Shown: piece after piece, positions 44,191-52,780 of the stretch | Layout of the letters: every line of letters begins with the position of its first letter | Numbering within the stretch: position 1 is the first letter of the stretch | Assembly (NCBI GenBank): GCA_938036435.1 | Contig: CALHPU010000103.1 | Coordinates: 1 to 53,685 of the forward strand | Direction of reading: 5' to 3' | DNA from: an uncultured Pirellulaceae bacterium | GTDB lineage: Bacteria > Planctomycetota > Planctomycetia > Pirellulales > Pirellulaceae | DNA length: 53,685 nt | The notes under the pieces: model-generated | Database searches by the model: none | The model's input: the letters and a program-made list of their open reading frames with translations, nothing else | What the model was told of the DNA's origin: nothing | Program-made: the position numbers and the translations under genes

Positions 44191-45642
44191 ATGCCAAACT
44201 TACTCGCAATCGATGATGATCGGACTGTCCTGCAATTGCTAAAGAAAGCTTTTGCAGACTCAGATTTCGTGCTGTCGACATTCGCGACCGCCGAAGAAGG
44301 GCTTGAGCGTGTTCAACAAGGCGGCATCGACGTCTGTCTGCTTGACATCATGTTGCCCGGCATGAACGGATTAGACTTGGCCCGTCTCATCCATAAATTT
44401 GACGCTAGGCTGCCCGTCATCTTTATCACATCCAATGATGACAGCGATACTGCGATCGAGGCGATGAAGATCGGTGCCTACGATTTTTGTATCAAGCCGT
44501 TATCGATTGACGACATCCGCAATCTCGTCGACCGGGCTCTTGAAAACCGCCGACTGATGATGGAGCCGATCTCCATTCAGGGCAGCGACGAGACTGTTCC
44601 CGAAAGTGGAGAACTGCTCGTCGGTAAGAGCCAACAGATGCTTGGAGTGTACAAGCAAATCGGACGCGTTGCTGCTCAGAATGTTCCGGTGTTGATCCGC
44701 GGTGAAAGTGGAACAGGCAAAGAACTGATTGCCCGCGCCATCTATCAGTACAGCGAACGATCGTCCGCGTGTTACCTCGCCGTTAACTGCGCTGCGCTTT
44801 CGGATACGCTTCTTGAGAGCGAGTTGTTTGGTCACGAAAAAGGATCCTTCACCGGAGCCGATCGTCGGCACATTGGAAAATTTGAGCAGTGTGACAACGG
44901 CACGATCTTTCTTGATGAGATCGGTGACATGTCGCCAAGCCTGCAAAGCAAAGTACTCCGTTTGCTGCAAGAACAAACGTTCGAACGAGTGGGCGGACGC
45001 AAAACGATTAAGACCAATGCTAGAATTATCTCGGCGACCAACCGTGACCTTGAGGCGATGATAGAAAGCAATGAATTTCGACTCGATCTTTACCACAGGA
45101 TCAACGCTGTCGAAGTTCACCTGCCACCTCTACGCGAAAGAGGTTCAGATATTGCGCTACTGACGAACCATTTTCTAGCGAAGTACTCCGCATCGCTGCA
45201 AAAACCGATCGAAGGTATCTCTTCAGACGCAGTCGAACTTCTGCACGCATATCACTGGCCGGGTAATGTGAGAGAATTGCAAAGCGTTATTCGGCGTGCG
45301 ATTTTAATGTCGACTGGTCCAGTGATTGTGCCCGAAAGTATCAGCGCTGAAATTCATGTCGACCCGGATGATGAAGTGGCACGCGATCAAAATGGGATCT
45401 GGCAACCGACTGACGCGAATCTGACGAAGTTTATTCAATCAAGAGTGAGTGCTGGGTCAAACAACTTGTATGCGGAGTCGTTACAGCTTCTTGAGAACGA
45501 ATTGATCACGCGCATTCTGAGTCAAACCAACGGAAACCAATCGAAGGCTGCTGATGTTTTGGGCATCACACGGGGGAGTCTGCGAAACAAGATCCGCGCA
45601 CTCGGAATTGAGATTGGATCAATCGTTACCAATAAGCAATAA
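44191..45642 (+). CDS. NtrC-type sigma-54-dependent response regulator
   Basis: A 483-residue three-domain activator. The receiver (1-120) has Asp8-Asp9, phosphoacceptor Asp52 (LLDIMLPG) and Lys102. The AAA+ domain (about 140-375) has Walker A GESGTGKE, the sigma-54-contact loop GSFTGA (consensus GAFTGA), Walker B GTIFLDEIGDM and the WPGNVREL sensor. The C-terminal Fis-type helix-turn-helix (NGNQSKAADVLGITRGSLRNKI) binds DNA. It opens sigma-54 promoters with ATP. No sensor kinase gene is adjacent. Its own promoter is of the sigma-54 type, suggesting positive autoregulation, and four more such sites lie near stress genes. That it controls them is inference. Confidence 0.95.
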   Translation: MPNLLAIDDDRTVLQLLKKAFADSDFVLSTFATAEEGLERVQQGGIDVCLLDIMLPGMNGLDLARLIHKFDARLPVIFITSNDDSDTAIEAMKIGAYDFCIKPLSIDDIRNLVDRALENRRLMMEPISIQGSDETVPESGELLVGKSQQMLGVYKQIGRVAAQNVPVLIRGESGTGKELIARAIYQYSERSSACYLAVNCAALSDTLLESELFGHEKGSFTGADRRHIGKFEQCDNGTIFLDEIGDMSPSLQSKVLRLLQEQTFERVGGRKTIKTNARIISATNRDLEAMIESNEFRLDLYHRINAVEVHLPPLRERGSDIALLTNHFLAKYSASLQKPIEGISSDAVELLHAYHWPGNVRELQSVIRRAILMSTGPVIVPESISAEIHVDPDDEVARDQNGIWQPTDANLTKFIQSRVSAGSNNLYAESLQLLENELITRILSQTNGNQSKAADVLGITRGSLRNKIRALGIEIGSIVTNKQ

Positions 45643-45841
45643 GCCTCGTTCAAGACCAGTGCGACTCGTCTTCGCTCCGGATAGAGGATTGTCCAACAGT
45701 GACAGGTTGGAAGCCTGCCCCAGTGTCGTTCAGCAGAATGATGAGCGCATGCCCTCCATTGTGGCCTCTACACAATCAAACGATTTGACACCTAGAAAAA
45801 ATCGGGCGTCGTTATCACAGCAAATAACACAAGGGTGGCTT

Positions 45842-45857
45842 TGGCCCAACTTTTGCA
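45842..45857 (+). promoter_or_regulatory. Candidate sigma-54 promoter before the small gene at 45945
   Basis: TGGCCCAACTTTTGCA: GG-N10-GC spacing and a good TTGCA half, but CCA in place of ACG. The start would be about 77 nt before ATG 45945. Confidence 0.5.
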
Positions 45858-45944
45858 ACCTCCGTGAAGTTCAGTGGTGTTCAACCAAGAGCACATGGCA
45901 AGTGACGCTAACTTTAAGAGTCGCCAATGCAAAATAGAATCGAC

Positions 45945-46226
45945 ATGAAATCCGTACGAAAGTATCTGCGGCGACACGGAAGATGGCAATGTGTTCATTT
46001 CATTGGCGGCCCGTTGGACGGAATAGAAGTGGAACTAAAAGTTAACACACACGTTCTAGCGTTACCGATCAGCTCGAGATACGTAGATAATCCAGAAATC
46101 CTTTTCCAAGGCGGGGACCAAGCAGAGCCGCTTACCAGCGTAGCAAAATATGAAATTGGCTTGGCGAACACGAGCCTGTCCTATTTCTTTTCCGGGGCTG
46201 TGCACCCGAAAAACATAATTCACTGA
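45945..46226 (+). CDS. Small protein of unknown function
   Basis: A 93-residue soluble protein (MKSVRKYLRRHGRWQCVHFIGGPLDGIEVEL...). A basic N-terminus is followed by strands (FIGGPLDGIEVELKVNTHVLALP) of the kind seen in small planctomycete and phage-like proteins with a 'GGPxDG' motif. No known domain name can be given. It lies between the regulator and the BON gene, in the same direction, with a candidate sigma-54 site in front. Confidence 0.65.
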   Translation: MKSVRKYLRRHGRWQCVHFIGGPLDGIEVELKVNTHVLALPISSRYVDNPEILFQGGDQAEPLTSVAKYEIGLANTSLSYFFSGAVHPKNIIH

Positions 46227-46284
46227 TGTGTGTGTCGAAATCTGGCACTGACTTTACAAATCTGAGTTGTTCAAAGGGCGAACC

Positions 46285-46533
46285 ATGCAAGTTATTGATC
46301 GATCGACCGAACACCAAGTTCCGCAAAATGTGTTAGAGCACAATGTAAAAATGTCCATGCAATCGCAAGGATATATGAGAATGAGGGACGTTGGAATCGT
46401 CGCTGAGGGTGGAACGGTGACGCTGTTCGGCAAAGTGAAATCGTTCTTCCTAAAGCAACTGGCCCAAGAAGTTTCAAGAAATGTCCCGGGCGTCGTGCGG
46501 ATAGTTAACGAGATCGAAGTTTCCCACGCCTGA
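46285..46533 (+). CDS. BON-domain protein
   Basis: An 82-residue protein made of one BON domain: VGIVAEGGTVTLFGKVKSFFLKQLAQEVSRNVPGVVRIVNEIEV is the classic 'VxGxVxLxGxVxSxxxKxxAExxAxxVxGVxxVxNxIxV' pattern. BON domains bind membranes or phospholipids and are common in osmotic-stress proteins (OsmY). No signal peptide. The stop lies 4 bp before the end of the convergent sigma-factor gene. Functional kinship with the CsbD and PRC-barrel genes is inference. Confidence 0.88.
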   Translation: MQVIDRSTEHQVPQNVLEHNVKMSMQSQGYMRMRDVGIVAEGGTVTLFGKVKSFFLKQLAQEVSRNVPGVVRIVNEIEVSHA

Positions 46534-46537
46534 ATCA

Positions 46538-47263
46538 TCAAGTTTCCAAATACTTCAGCAATCCAAGTGCCGCAAGTTCTTCTCGGATCGCTTCCTCTGA
46601 TTTATCGTTAAGAGATCGCCTGACTTCTGCGGCCAAGAGTCTGGCAAATTTTTGGCGCGACCGGACAATTTTCTGACGCACCCATTCTGCAGTCACTGGC
46701 TTTCCTAACTGTTTTGAAAGTTGCTCGGCCATTTGTTTTGATGTGGCGGTGGGATGAAGGGAGCGAAATTTCAGCACGGGATAATAGTCGCTGCTGCGTC
46801 CAAAATCGGATTCGAGCAATGCATTCCAAGCGAGGCTCAGAACGTACTCTCTCCAATCCTCTTGAAAGCCTTGATCCAATGCGGCGAGCATGTCAACGAT
46901 ACTTTTATCCGGAAGACGGTCGGCCTCCGAGGAGGTCAACGAGAACTCTTTGTTCTTGCGAAAGTGATCCGTAATTAGATTCCGCAGCGAGGTCCGCAAA
47001 TATGCCCGAAACCGTCCTTTAGCTGGATCAGCATTCTTGTAGTCTCCTCGGACAAATCGCAACGCAAATTCTTGCGACAGCTCATCGGCGATATCAACAT
47101 CTTTCGTGGCTTGTGCGATGTATTGGTAAACGCAAGGGGCGTAACGAATGAGCACCTTATTCCGAGCGTCGCCTGCCGAATCTCCCCGCGCTGAAACAAT
47201 TTCTTCCCAATTAGTCGTAATCGCGCTCAGCCGTGAGTCTCTACTTTCTTTTTCAAAATCCAT
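46538..47263 (-). CDS. ECF-type RNA polymerase sigma factor
   Basis: A sigma-70 family protein of about 241 aa. Region 2 is clear (DELSQEFALRFVRGDYKNADPAKGRFRAYLRTSLRNLITDHFRK) and region 4 holds a helix-turn-helix (TSKQMAEQLSKQLGKPVTAEWVRQKIVRSRQKFARLL). The insert and length match the planctomycete ECF groups coded next to Ser/Thr kinases. It is divergent from the kinase gene at 47620, with a 356-bp shared upstream region. GTG 47275 is an alternative start. The likely circuit is kinase-controlled sigma activity; that is inference. Confidence 0.9.
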   Translation of the reverse strand: MDFEKESRDSRLSAITTNWEEIVSARGDSAGDARNKVLIRYAPCVYQYIAQATKDVDIADELSQEFALRFVRGDYKNADPAKGRFRAYLRTSLRNLITDHFRKNKEFSLTSSEADRLPDKSIVDMLAALDQGFQEDWREYVLSLAWNALLESDFGRSSDYYPVLKFRSLHPTATSKQMAEQLSKQLGKPVTAEWVRQKIVRSRQKFARLLAAEVRRSLNDKSEEAIREELAALGLLKYLET

Positions 47264-47619
47264 GATCGGTCGCACTTAGGAAGAAATTTGCAAATCGAGA
47301 CGATAGGCCCTGCTGTTGCAACACGCCCACTCTAACCGCGATCACTCCTCACTCCAAGAGATTCGCATGCAACTTTGCCTTTGCTACGCCCAAGGAGTCG
47401 CCCACATGTCTTGCCTCCGGCACGGATTTGGGCAATTTGCCACGGCGCTAGTACATTTTAAGACCGAGTTCAACAAGCAAACTAGGAACCTATTCTCCAA
47501 AACACAAGCGTTAGGTAGGCAGGCTCCAGAATTTAACCTTCCCGCGAGAACGAAACTGCTCGACGAGCCAAGCTTTAGGTACAATAAACCCGTCTGCACC
47601 AAAATTGGATCTAAGCTTA
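47264..47619. other. Divergent region between sigma factor and kinase
   Basis: Must hold the promoters of both genes. A sequence AGGCCCTGCTGTTGCA (47305-47320) has sigma-54 spacing but a poor upstream half. Nothing else is recognised. Confidence 0.4.
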
Positions 47620-50544
47620 ATGTCTTCTACCGATGAAACACGAAGAGATGAGGAGCAAGATACCAATGCGTCCGAAGATTGGAATCAGGCCACCGAGTTG
47701 CACTCTCCCACCCCGCAATCTCCTTCATTCTTCGATGGCATCGGACATGACGGAGATAACTTTGAAGTAACATTCTCGGCAAGGGTCTTTGACGCCGCGG
47801 AACTGCCAACTCAATTTGGCAACTACAGACTGCTGGAAGTTATCGGTGAGGGCGGAGCAGGCGTCGTTTTCAAGACCAAGGCAAATTCTGGTCATGCTGC
47901 GGCTGATGGAAGTTTCGTAGCGGTTAAGTTGATTCGGCCGGAGATCATCACTAGCCCCAAAGCCGTCCAGCGTTTTGAAAAAGAGTCGCGTCTGCATGCG
48001 GAAGTCGATAGTCCTTACGTCACTAAGCACGTGGAATTTGGCTGCGAGCAAGGCGTTCATTTTATCGCCAGCGAGTTTGTTGATGGCGTCGATCTGAACG
48101 AAGTCGTTCATCAGCTGAAGTCGCTGCCGATCGAGAACTCACTGCGAATCGTGGCCGATCTTCTTAAAGCGCTGAGTCAAATGCACGCCAAGGGTGTGAT
48201 CCACCGCGACGTGAAGCCGGGCAATGTGATTGTCAGTTTACGGGACTCAGGGAAATCGACGAGCCAACCTGAAACGGATGAACCTTCAATCGTCGATTTT
48301 GAAATCGCAAAGCTAACGGATTTTGGCTTGGCTCGGCATATCGAGCAGAGTGAGTCTTTGGCGATGACGCGTCAGCAAACTTTACTCGGCACGCCACTGT
48401 ACATGGCTCCAGAACAGTACTATGAAAGTCGCGCTGTCGACGCGCGGGCGGATATCTACTCCGTTGGCGTTACTTTATACCAAATGATTTGCGGGCAACC
48501 CCCGTTTACAGCAGACGAAGCACTCGAGCTTGCAGAAATGCATCGGGTTGAACGCCCACGACCTTTGACGCTCGTGCGTGAGGACACCAGCGAAGCGGTC
48601 AACAACATCGTCATGAAGGCACTCGAAAAAGAGCCGACTCTGCGATACCAGAACGCATCCGAAATGTTGGCTGACGTGGATCGCGTGCTCAACGGTCAGC
48701 CGACTAGCCTTCGTCATTATCCAGAGACACCCGATTCATCGGATCCCTCGGTGCGAAACTATGATTTTGAGTGGACTCTCGACGCGACACCGAAACAGCT
48801 TTGGCCGCTTGTGTCCGACACCGACCGTTTCAATCAAGCGATTGGTTTGCCAGCGCCCAAGTTTTCCTACGACCATTCAGGTGATCAGCGAAAGATTTTT
48901 GCGGAGGCCAGTTTCAATGGAATGAAAGTTCGTTGGCGAGAGCATCCATTCCAGTGGGTGCTGGAACGCGAGATGAGCGTGTTGCGGGAGTTTGGTGCTG
49001 GGCCGTTCGAATGGGTAACTAGCACGGTTGAACTTCAGCCATTGGTTGGAGGCCGGACGCGGTTGATCCATCGCTTTCAAGTCAAGCCGCGTGGATGGTT
49101 TGGCAAATTGATGACACCGATTCAGTTCAACATAATGACGAAACGGTCGCTCAACCGTGTCTATTCACAACTGGAAACGATCGCCACCGATACGAGTTGC
49201 GGTTACGCTTGCGATGTGGCTTTCTCAAAACCTGCGAGATTAAACTCAGCGCAGAATCAAAGGCTCAACGAGCGTATGGAGAAACTCGCTGCGGCGATCG
49301 AGAACCGTTCTCTCGCGCAGTCGTGCGCGAAACTTCTTCGCTCCGTTGCTGACTCGTTTGCGGCGCGGATTCGTCCGATTCCATTGTCGGAGAAGCTAGA
49401 ATGCTCAACTGAAGATGCGCTGCAATTGTGCTTGCGTGGCGTCGAAGTCGGCTTGTTCAACATGAGCTGGGACGTCATCTGTCCGATTTGCCGAATCTCA
49501 GCCAGCAACGCGCCTTCGATCGAGCGGATCCAAGGCCATGGTCATTGTGAGGTTTGCAACGCCGGGTTCGAAATTGATTTTTCAAAATCGGTCGAAGTCA
49601 TCTTCTCCGTGCATCCGGAGATTCGACCCATCGAGCTGAAAACGTATTGCATTGGCGGGCCGTATCACGCACCGCATGTGTTGGCTCAGAACCGTTTGCT
49701 GACCAACCAATTTGTCGATATCGGTACGGCCTTCAATCCGGGCAAATACAAAATTTGTGGCCCCCAGCTCAACCACCAACCGGAGATTAGTTTTCGTGAA
49801 GAAGCGATCGCCACTCGGGCCGAGTTTGCATTTGGAACAGATCAAACGTTAGCTCTTCCCGATCTGCAACCCGAGACATCGTGTATTCATCTAGAAAACC
49901 AATCCGATGTTGAAGTCCTCATTCGGATCGAGCAAGCGTCCGATCGCGGCGACTCTGTTTCGGCGGCAACGGCTTCCAAGCATCCTCTGTTTCAGAAACT
50001 GTTTCCCCAAGAAGTGGTTGACCCAGCGGACTTGGTGGATCTCTCGAACGTTTACTTGCTGGCGATCAGGCATCTCGATGCTGAGGCGTTAATTGAAAAG
50101 GTCGGTGATCTACAAGTCCGCGAGTACTGGTCGAAGATCCAAGCGGACTTTTTTGCTGAAGCTTCCGAATGCGAAATCGTCGAGAGCACGCACGATTCGC
50201 TACTTGTCTCGTTTGGCTTGCTGGGCGATTTGCTGAACCGGTTGAACTCGATCGTTTCAGCAGAAGACTTGAAAGGACTGTCGATGGAAGATTGTTGTTT
50301 CGCGATCAATTCGGGCGAGGTCATGATTGGGTCGCAGGCGAATCAGCCGGTGGCTTTCGGGAAGACTGTTCGGATGACCAGTCAGATGTTGGCGAACGTT
50401 TCAAACAACTCAATCGTGATGACGAATCAGATCTACAGCACCATCGTCGACGGTAATTCGCCGGCAGGGACTCAGCTGCTAAGTGCATTCGCGAAAGCAG
50501 GCGATTGTGATTCTGGCGAACTTGTCTGTCGCGTTCGCAATTAA
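47620..50544 (+). CDS. Ser/Thr protein kinase fused to DUF5939 and a degenerate nucleotide cyclase domain
   Basis: A 974-residue protein. The kinase (about 65-355) is complete: GEGGAGVVF, VAVKLIRPE (Lys), HRDVKPGNV, TDFGLAR and GTPLYMAPEQ. No membrane helix follows. Residues 385-520 are SRPBCC-like (FEWTLDATPKQLWPLVSDTDRFN), then a CPIC...CEVC zinc-type motif near 625-660 and YCIGGPYHAPHVLAQ, the pattern of DUF5939 proteins, which elsewhere precede class III adenylate cyclases. The last 200 residues follow a cyclase fold (FAINSGEVMIGSQ, TVRMTSQML), but the first metal Asp of the TDLVGST motif is replaced (IRHLDAEA) and GDG is HDS, so it is probably a ligand- or dimer-sensing pseudocyclase. 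ATG 47620 is chosen; TTG 47605 lies in frame. It faces the ECF sigma gene. Confidence 0.9.
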   Translation: MSSTDETRRDEEQDTNASEDWNQATELHSPTPQSPSFFDGIGHDGDNFEVTFSARVFDAAELPTQFGNYRLLEVIGEGGAGVVFKTKANSGHAAADGSFVAVKLIRPEIITSPKAVQRFEKESRLHAEVDSPYVTKHVEFGCEQGVHFIASEFVDGVDLNEVVHQLKSLPIENSLRIVADLLKALSQMHAKGVIHRDVKPGNVIVSLRDSGKSTSQPETDEPSIVDFEIAKLTDFGLARHIEQSESLAMTRQQTLLGTPLYMAPEQYYESRAVDARADIYSVGVTLYQMICGQPPFTADEALELAEMHRVERPRPLTLVREDTSEAVNNIVMKALEKEPTLRYQNASEMLADVDRVLNGQPTSLRHYPETPDSSDPSVRNYDFEWTLDATPKQLWPLVSDTDRFNQAIGLPAPKFSYDHSGDQRKIFAEASFNGMKVRWREHPFQWVLEREMSVLREFGAGPFEWVTSTVELQPLVGGRTRLIHRFQVKPRGWFGKLMTPIQFNIMTKRSLNRVYSQLETIATDTSCGYACDVAFSKPARLNSAQNQRLNERMEKLAAAIENRSLAQSCAKLLRSVADSFAARIRPIPLSEKLECSTEDALQLCLRGVEVGLFNMSWDVICPICRISASNAPSIERIQGHGHCEVCNAGFEIDFSKSVEVIFSVHPEIRPIELKTYCIGGPYHAPHVLAQNRLLTNQFVDIGTAFNPGKYKICGPQLNHQPEISFREEAIATRAEFAFGTDQTLALPDLQPETSCIHLENQSDVEVLIRIEQASDRGDSVSAATASKHPLFQKLFPQEVVDPADLVDLSNVYLLAIRHLDAEALIEKVGDLQVREYWSKIQADFFAEASECEIVESTHDSLLVSFGLLGDLLNRLNSIVSAEDLKGLSMEDCCFAINSGEVMIGSQANQPVAFGKTVRMTSQMLANVSNNSIVMTNQIYSTIVDGNSPAGTQLLSAFAKAGDCDSGELVCRVRN

Positions 50545-50624
50545 GAGTTAAGAAAAAGAGATTCCTCGGTGAACAGCAAGGTGATTTTTGGGCGTGCAAG
50601 ACCTCATATCTTCAGCACTAAGTT

Positions 50625-50697
50625 CTCACGCAAAGGCGCAAAGGCGCGAAGAATAATTCGTTCACTAAAACTTTGCGCCTTCGCGCCTTTGCGTGAG
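50625..50697. repeat. Inverted repeat of the CACGCAAAGGCGC family
   Basis: CTCACGCAAAGGCGCAAAGG... (from 50625) and its complement ending GCGTGAG at 50697 form a stem of about 26 bp with a 19-nt loop. It is the best of the three copies and lies between convergent genes. Confidence 0.85.
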
Positions 50698-50747
50698 GTC
50701 AGTTCCGCGACTCTTTGGCCTCCATGGCATTTTCGAAACGCCCGCTG

Positions 50748-51764
50748 TCACTGACGATTGAGATCGGTCGTGAAAGTTGGATTCGATGCAACGGGTAGGA
50801 AAGAGCGGAAGCGATTTTGACGACTGCGAGAACGATAAATGCCTTGCGGCGCGATCTGAATTCCCAAGTACGCGTCGACGGCTCCCGTATCGGCCGGCAT
50901 CACCAAATTGGTTTCGCCGTAAATGGCCATCCAGTCGTTCAGCGGAGCGAATATCTCGGCTCCGAACAAAATTTGATTGGTCTTTGGCGGAAGCGTCCCC
51001 GTGATCGCATTCTCTTCGCTGTGTTTGTCAGCGACCCCAACCCAGAACGACGTGTTCACACCGCTTTGCCAGTTGTGCCTTAGATAAATGCTCAATTGTT
51101 CAACGGGGTCAAGTATGACTCGTTCGGCATTGAACTGCCCTGTGTCACTGCGATCTGCAAAATTCAGTGTCACACCGATTTCGTCGGCTGGCGTCAATTC
51201 ATAACTGGCGCGAAATCTCCACTGTCCAAGCGTGAAATTGTCAAACGATTCCTGAGTTACATAGTCATAAGCGACACCGTAGGCAACTCCTGAATCAAGA
51301 CGTTGAAATAGTCCAACGGTCGTAAAGCTTTGAAAGCGATCTTTTGATTCGCCCAACAATTCGAAAACCTGAACCGCGTTGCCAGTGAATGTAGCTCTGG
51401 AGCCAATCTGAAAACCAATACCACGATCGGCAATTAAGGGCCCTGCATAATTCAGTTGCGCAGCCGCGCCAAGATTTGCGTTGGCTCCGAAATCCTGTGG
51501 CTGCTTCGAGCCGTCGATCCCGAAGAACGAAGTGAAGGTGCCCAAGCGAGAGTCTTTCAAACCCGTGTCGCTAACGCCATAGACGTTAGCATCAATAATA
51601 CGCGGCTGACAGTCGGTCAAGCATTCGCTAACCCCTGAATTTACAACGTCGCAACAAGCGTGGTCGAAATCAAATTGGGCCGAGCTGGTTGAATAGTCGT
51701 TGCCCAAAGCCGCGATGGCGATAACAATGGTCCAACAGGTTTTGCGCAAGCTCGCCACGATCAT
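50748..51764 (-). CDS. DUF6666-like outer-membrane beta-barrel protein
   Basis: A 338-residue protein with a signal peptide (residues 1-30). The mature part begins with a Cys-rich stretch (CCDVVNSGVSECLTDC) and goes on in alternating strands with aromatic ends (FQIGSRATFTG, GQWRFRASYELTPADEIGVTLNFADRS, IYLRHNWQSG, LFGAEIFAPLNDWMAIYGETNLVM), typical of an outer-membrane barrel. The plan matches planctomycete proteins of the DUF6666 family, known to me as a name without function. It is flanked by two copies of the same inverted repeat family. Confidence 0.75.
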   Translation of the reverse strand: MIVASLRKTCWTIVIAIAALGNDYSTSSAQFDFDHACCDVVNSGVSECLTDCQPRIIDANVYGVSDTGLKDSRLGTFTSFFGIDGSKQPQDFGANANLGAAAQLNYAGPLIADRGIGFQIGSRATFTGNAVQVFELLGESKDRFQSFTTVGLFQRLDSGVAYGVAYDYVTQESFDNFTLGQWRFRASYELTPADEIGVTLNFADRSDTGQFNAERVILDPVEQLSIYLRHNWQSGVNTSFWVGVADKHSEENAITGTLPPKTNQILFGAEIFAPLNDWMAIYGETNLVMPADTGAVDAYLGIQIAPQGIYRSRSRQNRFRSFLPVASNPTFTTDLNRQ

Positions 51765-52124
51765 TTTCCAAATGAAAACTCATATTGGTTGATGATCGTC
51801 TGGTGATTGTGTTAATCTTTAACGAATTTTCTAATTCTAGCGACTGGCGTCCGAGCGGCTGACTGCGTTGCAGGTGGCTCGGTGCAAATGTTGAATAGTC
51901 TCGCGCAAAGGCGCGAAGGCGGAAAGGAACGTCGTCAAAAAATCTTTGCGACTTGGCGCCTTTGCGTGAGCTTTTTCTACGGAGATCGACCAAGCTTAAT
52001 GTCGCGTAGGAAACAAACAAGTTATTTCAAAATGGCTTAAACTGGCCTCCGATGGCACAGCACTTATTGGTTGTCGCATCAATCATGGTAAAAGTAAGTC
52101 CCTTACTATTTTAGGCCCTAGTTT
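51765..52124. other. Divergent region with a repeat
   Basis: Upstream region of both the barrel gene (leftward) and heme oxygenase (rightward). It holds the third copy of the CGCAAAGGCGC repeat (51900-51970); otherwise nothing is recognised. Confidence 0.5.
51900..51970. repeat. Inverted repeat of the CACGCAAAGGCGC family
   Basis: CTCGCGCAAAGGCGCGAAGG at 51900 and the complement ending GCCTTTGCGTGAG at 51970, with several mismatches. Same family as at 50625 and 29899. Confidence 0.8.
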
Positions 52125-52709
52125 ATGCAACTCCGCGACCATCTCAAAACTGCAACCGCCGAATCTCACTCGCGGCTTGACAACGCATTGAGAAACTTCG
52201 ACCCATTTGGGCACCCGCAGAGGTATCAAACGTTCTTGTCGTTAATGCTGCAGCTGCATATTCGTTGCCGCGAGAGTCTCGACTACGTTGAGGTTGAAGC
52301 AAGAATTCCGTCCCGTGATGTTCCGCTGGAAGAGTTAATCTCCTCCGACTTGCAGACTTTAGGTGTCAGCGAATTGCCCGCAGAGTGCACTCGCGCGGCC
52401 GATAGCGAAAGGCTTTCCAAAACCCCAGAATCAATGTGGGGCGAAGCCTACGTCATGGAGGGATCGGCGATGGGCGGAAAAATGATGTTCCGCCAAGCCG
52501 AATTGTCTCTTCCGATCGAATATGGCAGAGAGTATCTTCGACAGCTTTCAATTGACGCCGGAGATCGATGGAAAGTCTTCGTCACTGCACTCAAGTCAAC
52601 TGAAACTCGAAGTTTAGATAACGACGAAGTTGTGACCGCTGCAAAGAACGTCTTTGAAGACGCTTACCTGATGTTCAATGAGCTAAAGAAGAGCGTGAAC
52701 GCGCAATGA
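52125..52709 (+). CDS. bphO: Heme oxygenase (biliverdin-producing)
   Basis: A 194-residue heme oxygenase of the BphO type, which opens heme to biliverdin IX-alpha, CO and Fe2+. His15 (TAESHSRLD) is the proximal heme ligand; GEAYVMEGSAMGGKMM (about 105-120) is the flexible distal helix with Gly-rich turn that covers heme. Length is normal. Next, 71 bp downstream, is a bacteriophytochrome gene in the same direction, the usual pairing: it supplies the chromophore. Confidence 0.95.
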   Translation: MQLRDHLKTATAESHSRLDNALRNFDPFGHPQRYQTFLSLMLQLHIRCRESLDYVEVEARIPSRDVPLEELISSDLQTLGVSELPAECTRAADSERLSKTPESMWGEAYVMEGSAMGGKMMFRQAELSLPIEYGREYLRQLSIDAGDRWKVFVTALKSTETRSLDNDEVVTAAKNVFEDAYLMFNELKKSVNAQ

Positions 52710-52780
52710 CTGCTTCGTGCGATCTAGCCCGTTGCTGAAACTGCGATATCAGTTCTCAAATCATTCCAAGGAAAACAGAC

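Noticed and set aside
46243..46258. TGGCACTGACTTTACA just before the BON gene
   Set aside because: Good upstream half, but the essential GC of the -12 element is AC.
47305..47320. AGGCCCTGCTGTTGCA before the kinase gene
   Set aside because: Has GG-N10-GC spacing but a weak upstream half and lies 300 nt from the start; a chance match is likely.
47316..47636. Plus-strand open frame of 106 codons before the kinase
   Set aside because: Overlaps the kinase start, no ribosome site, composition unlike the neighbouring genes.
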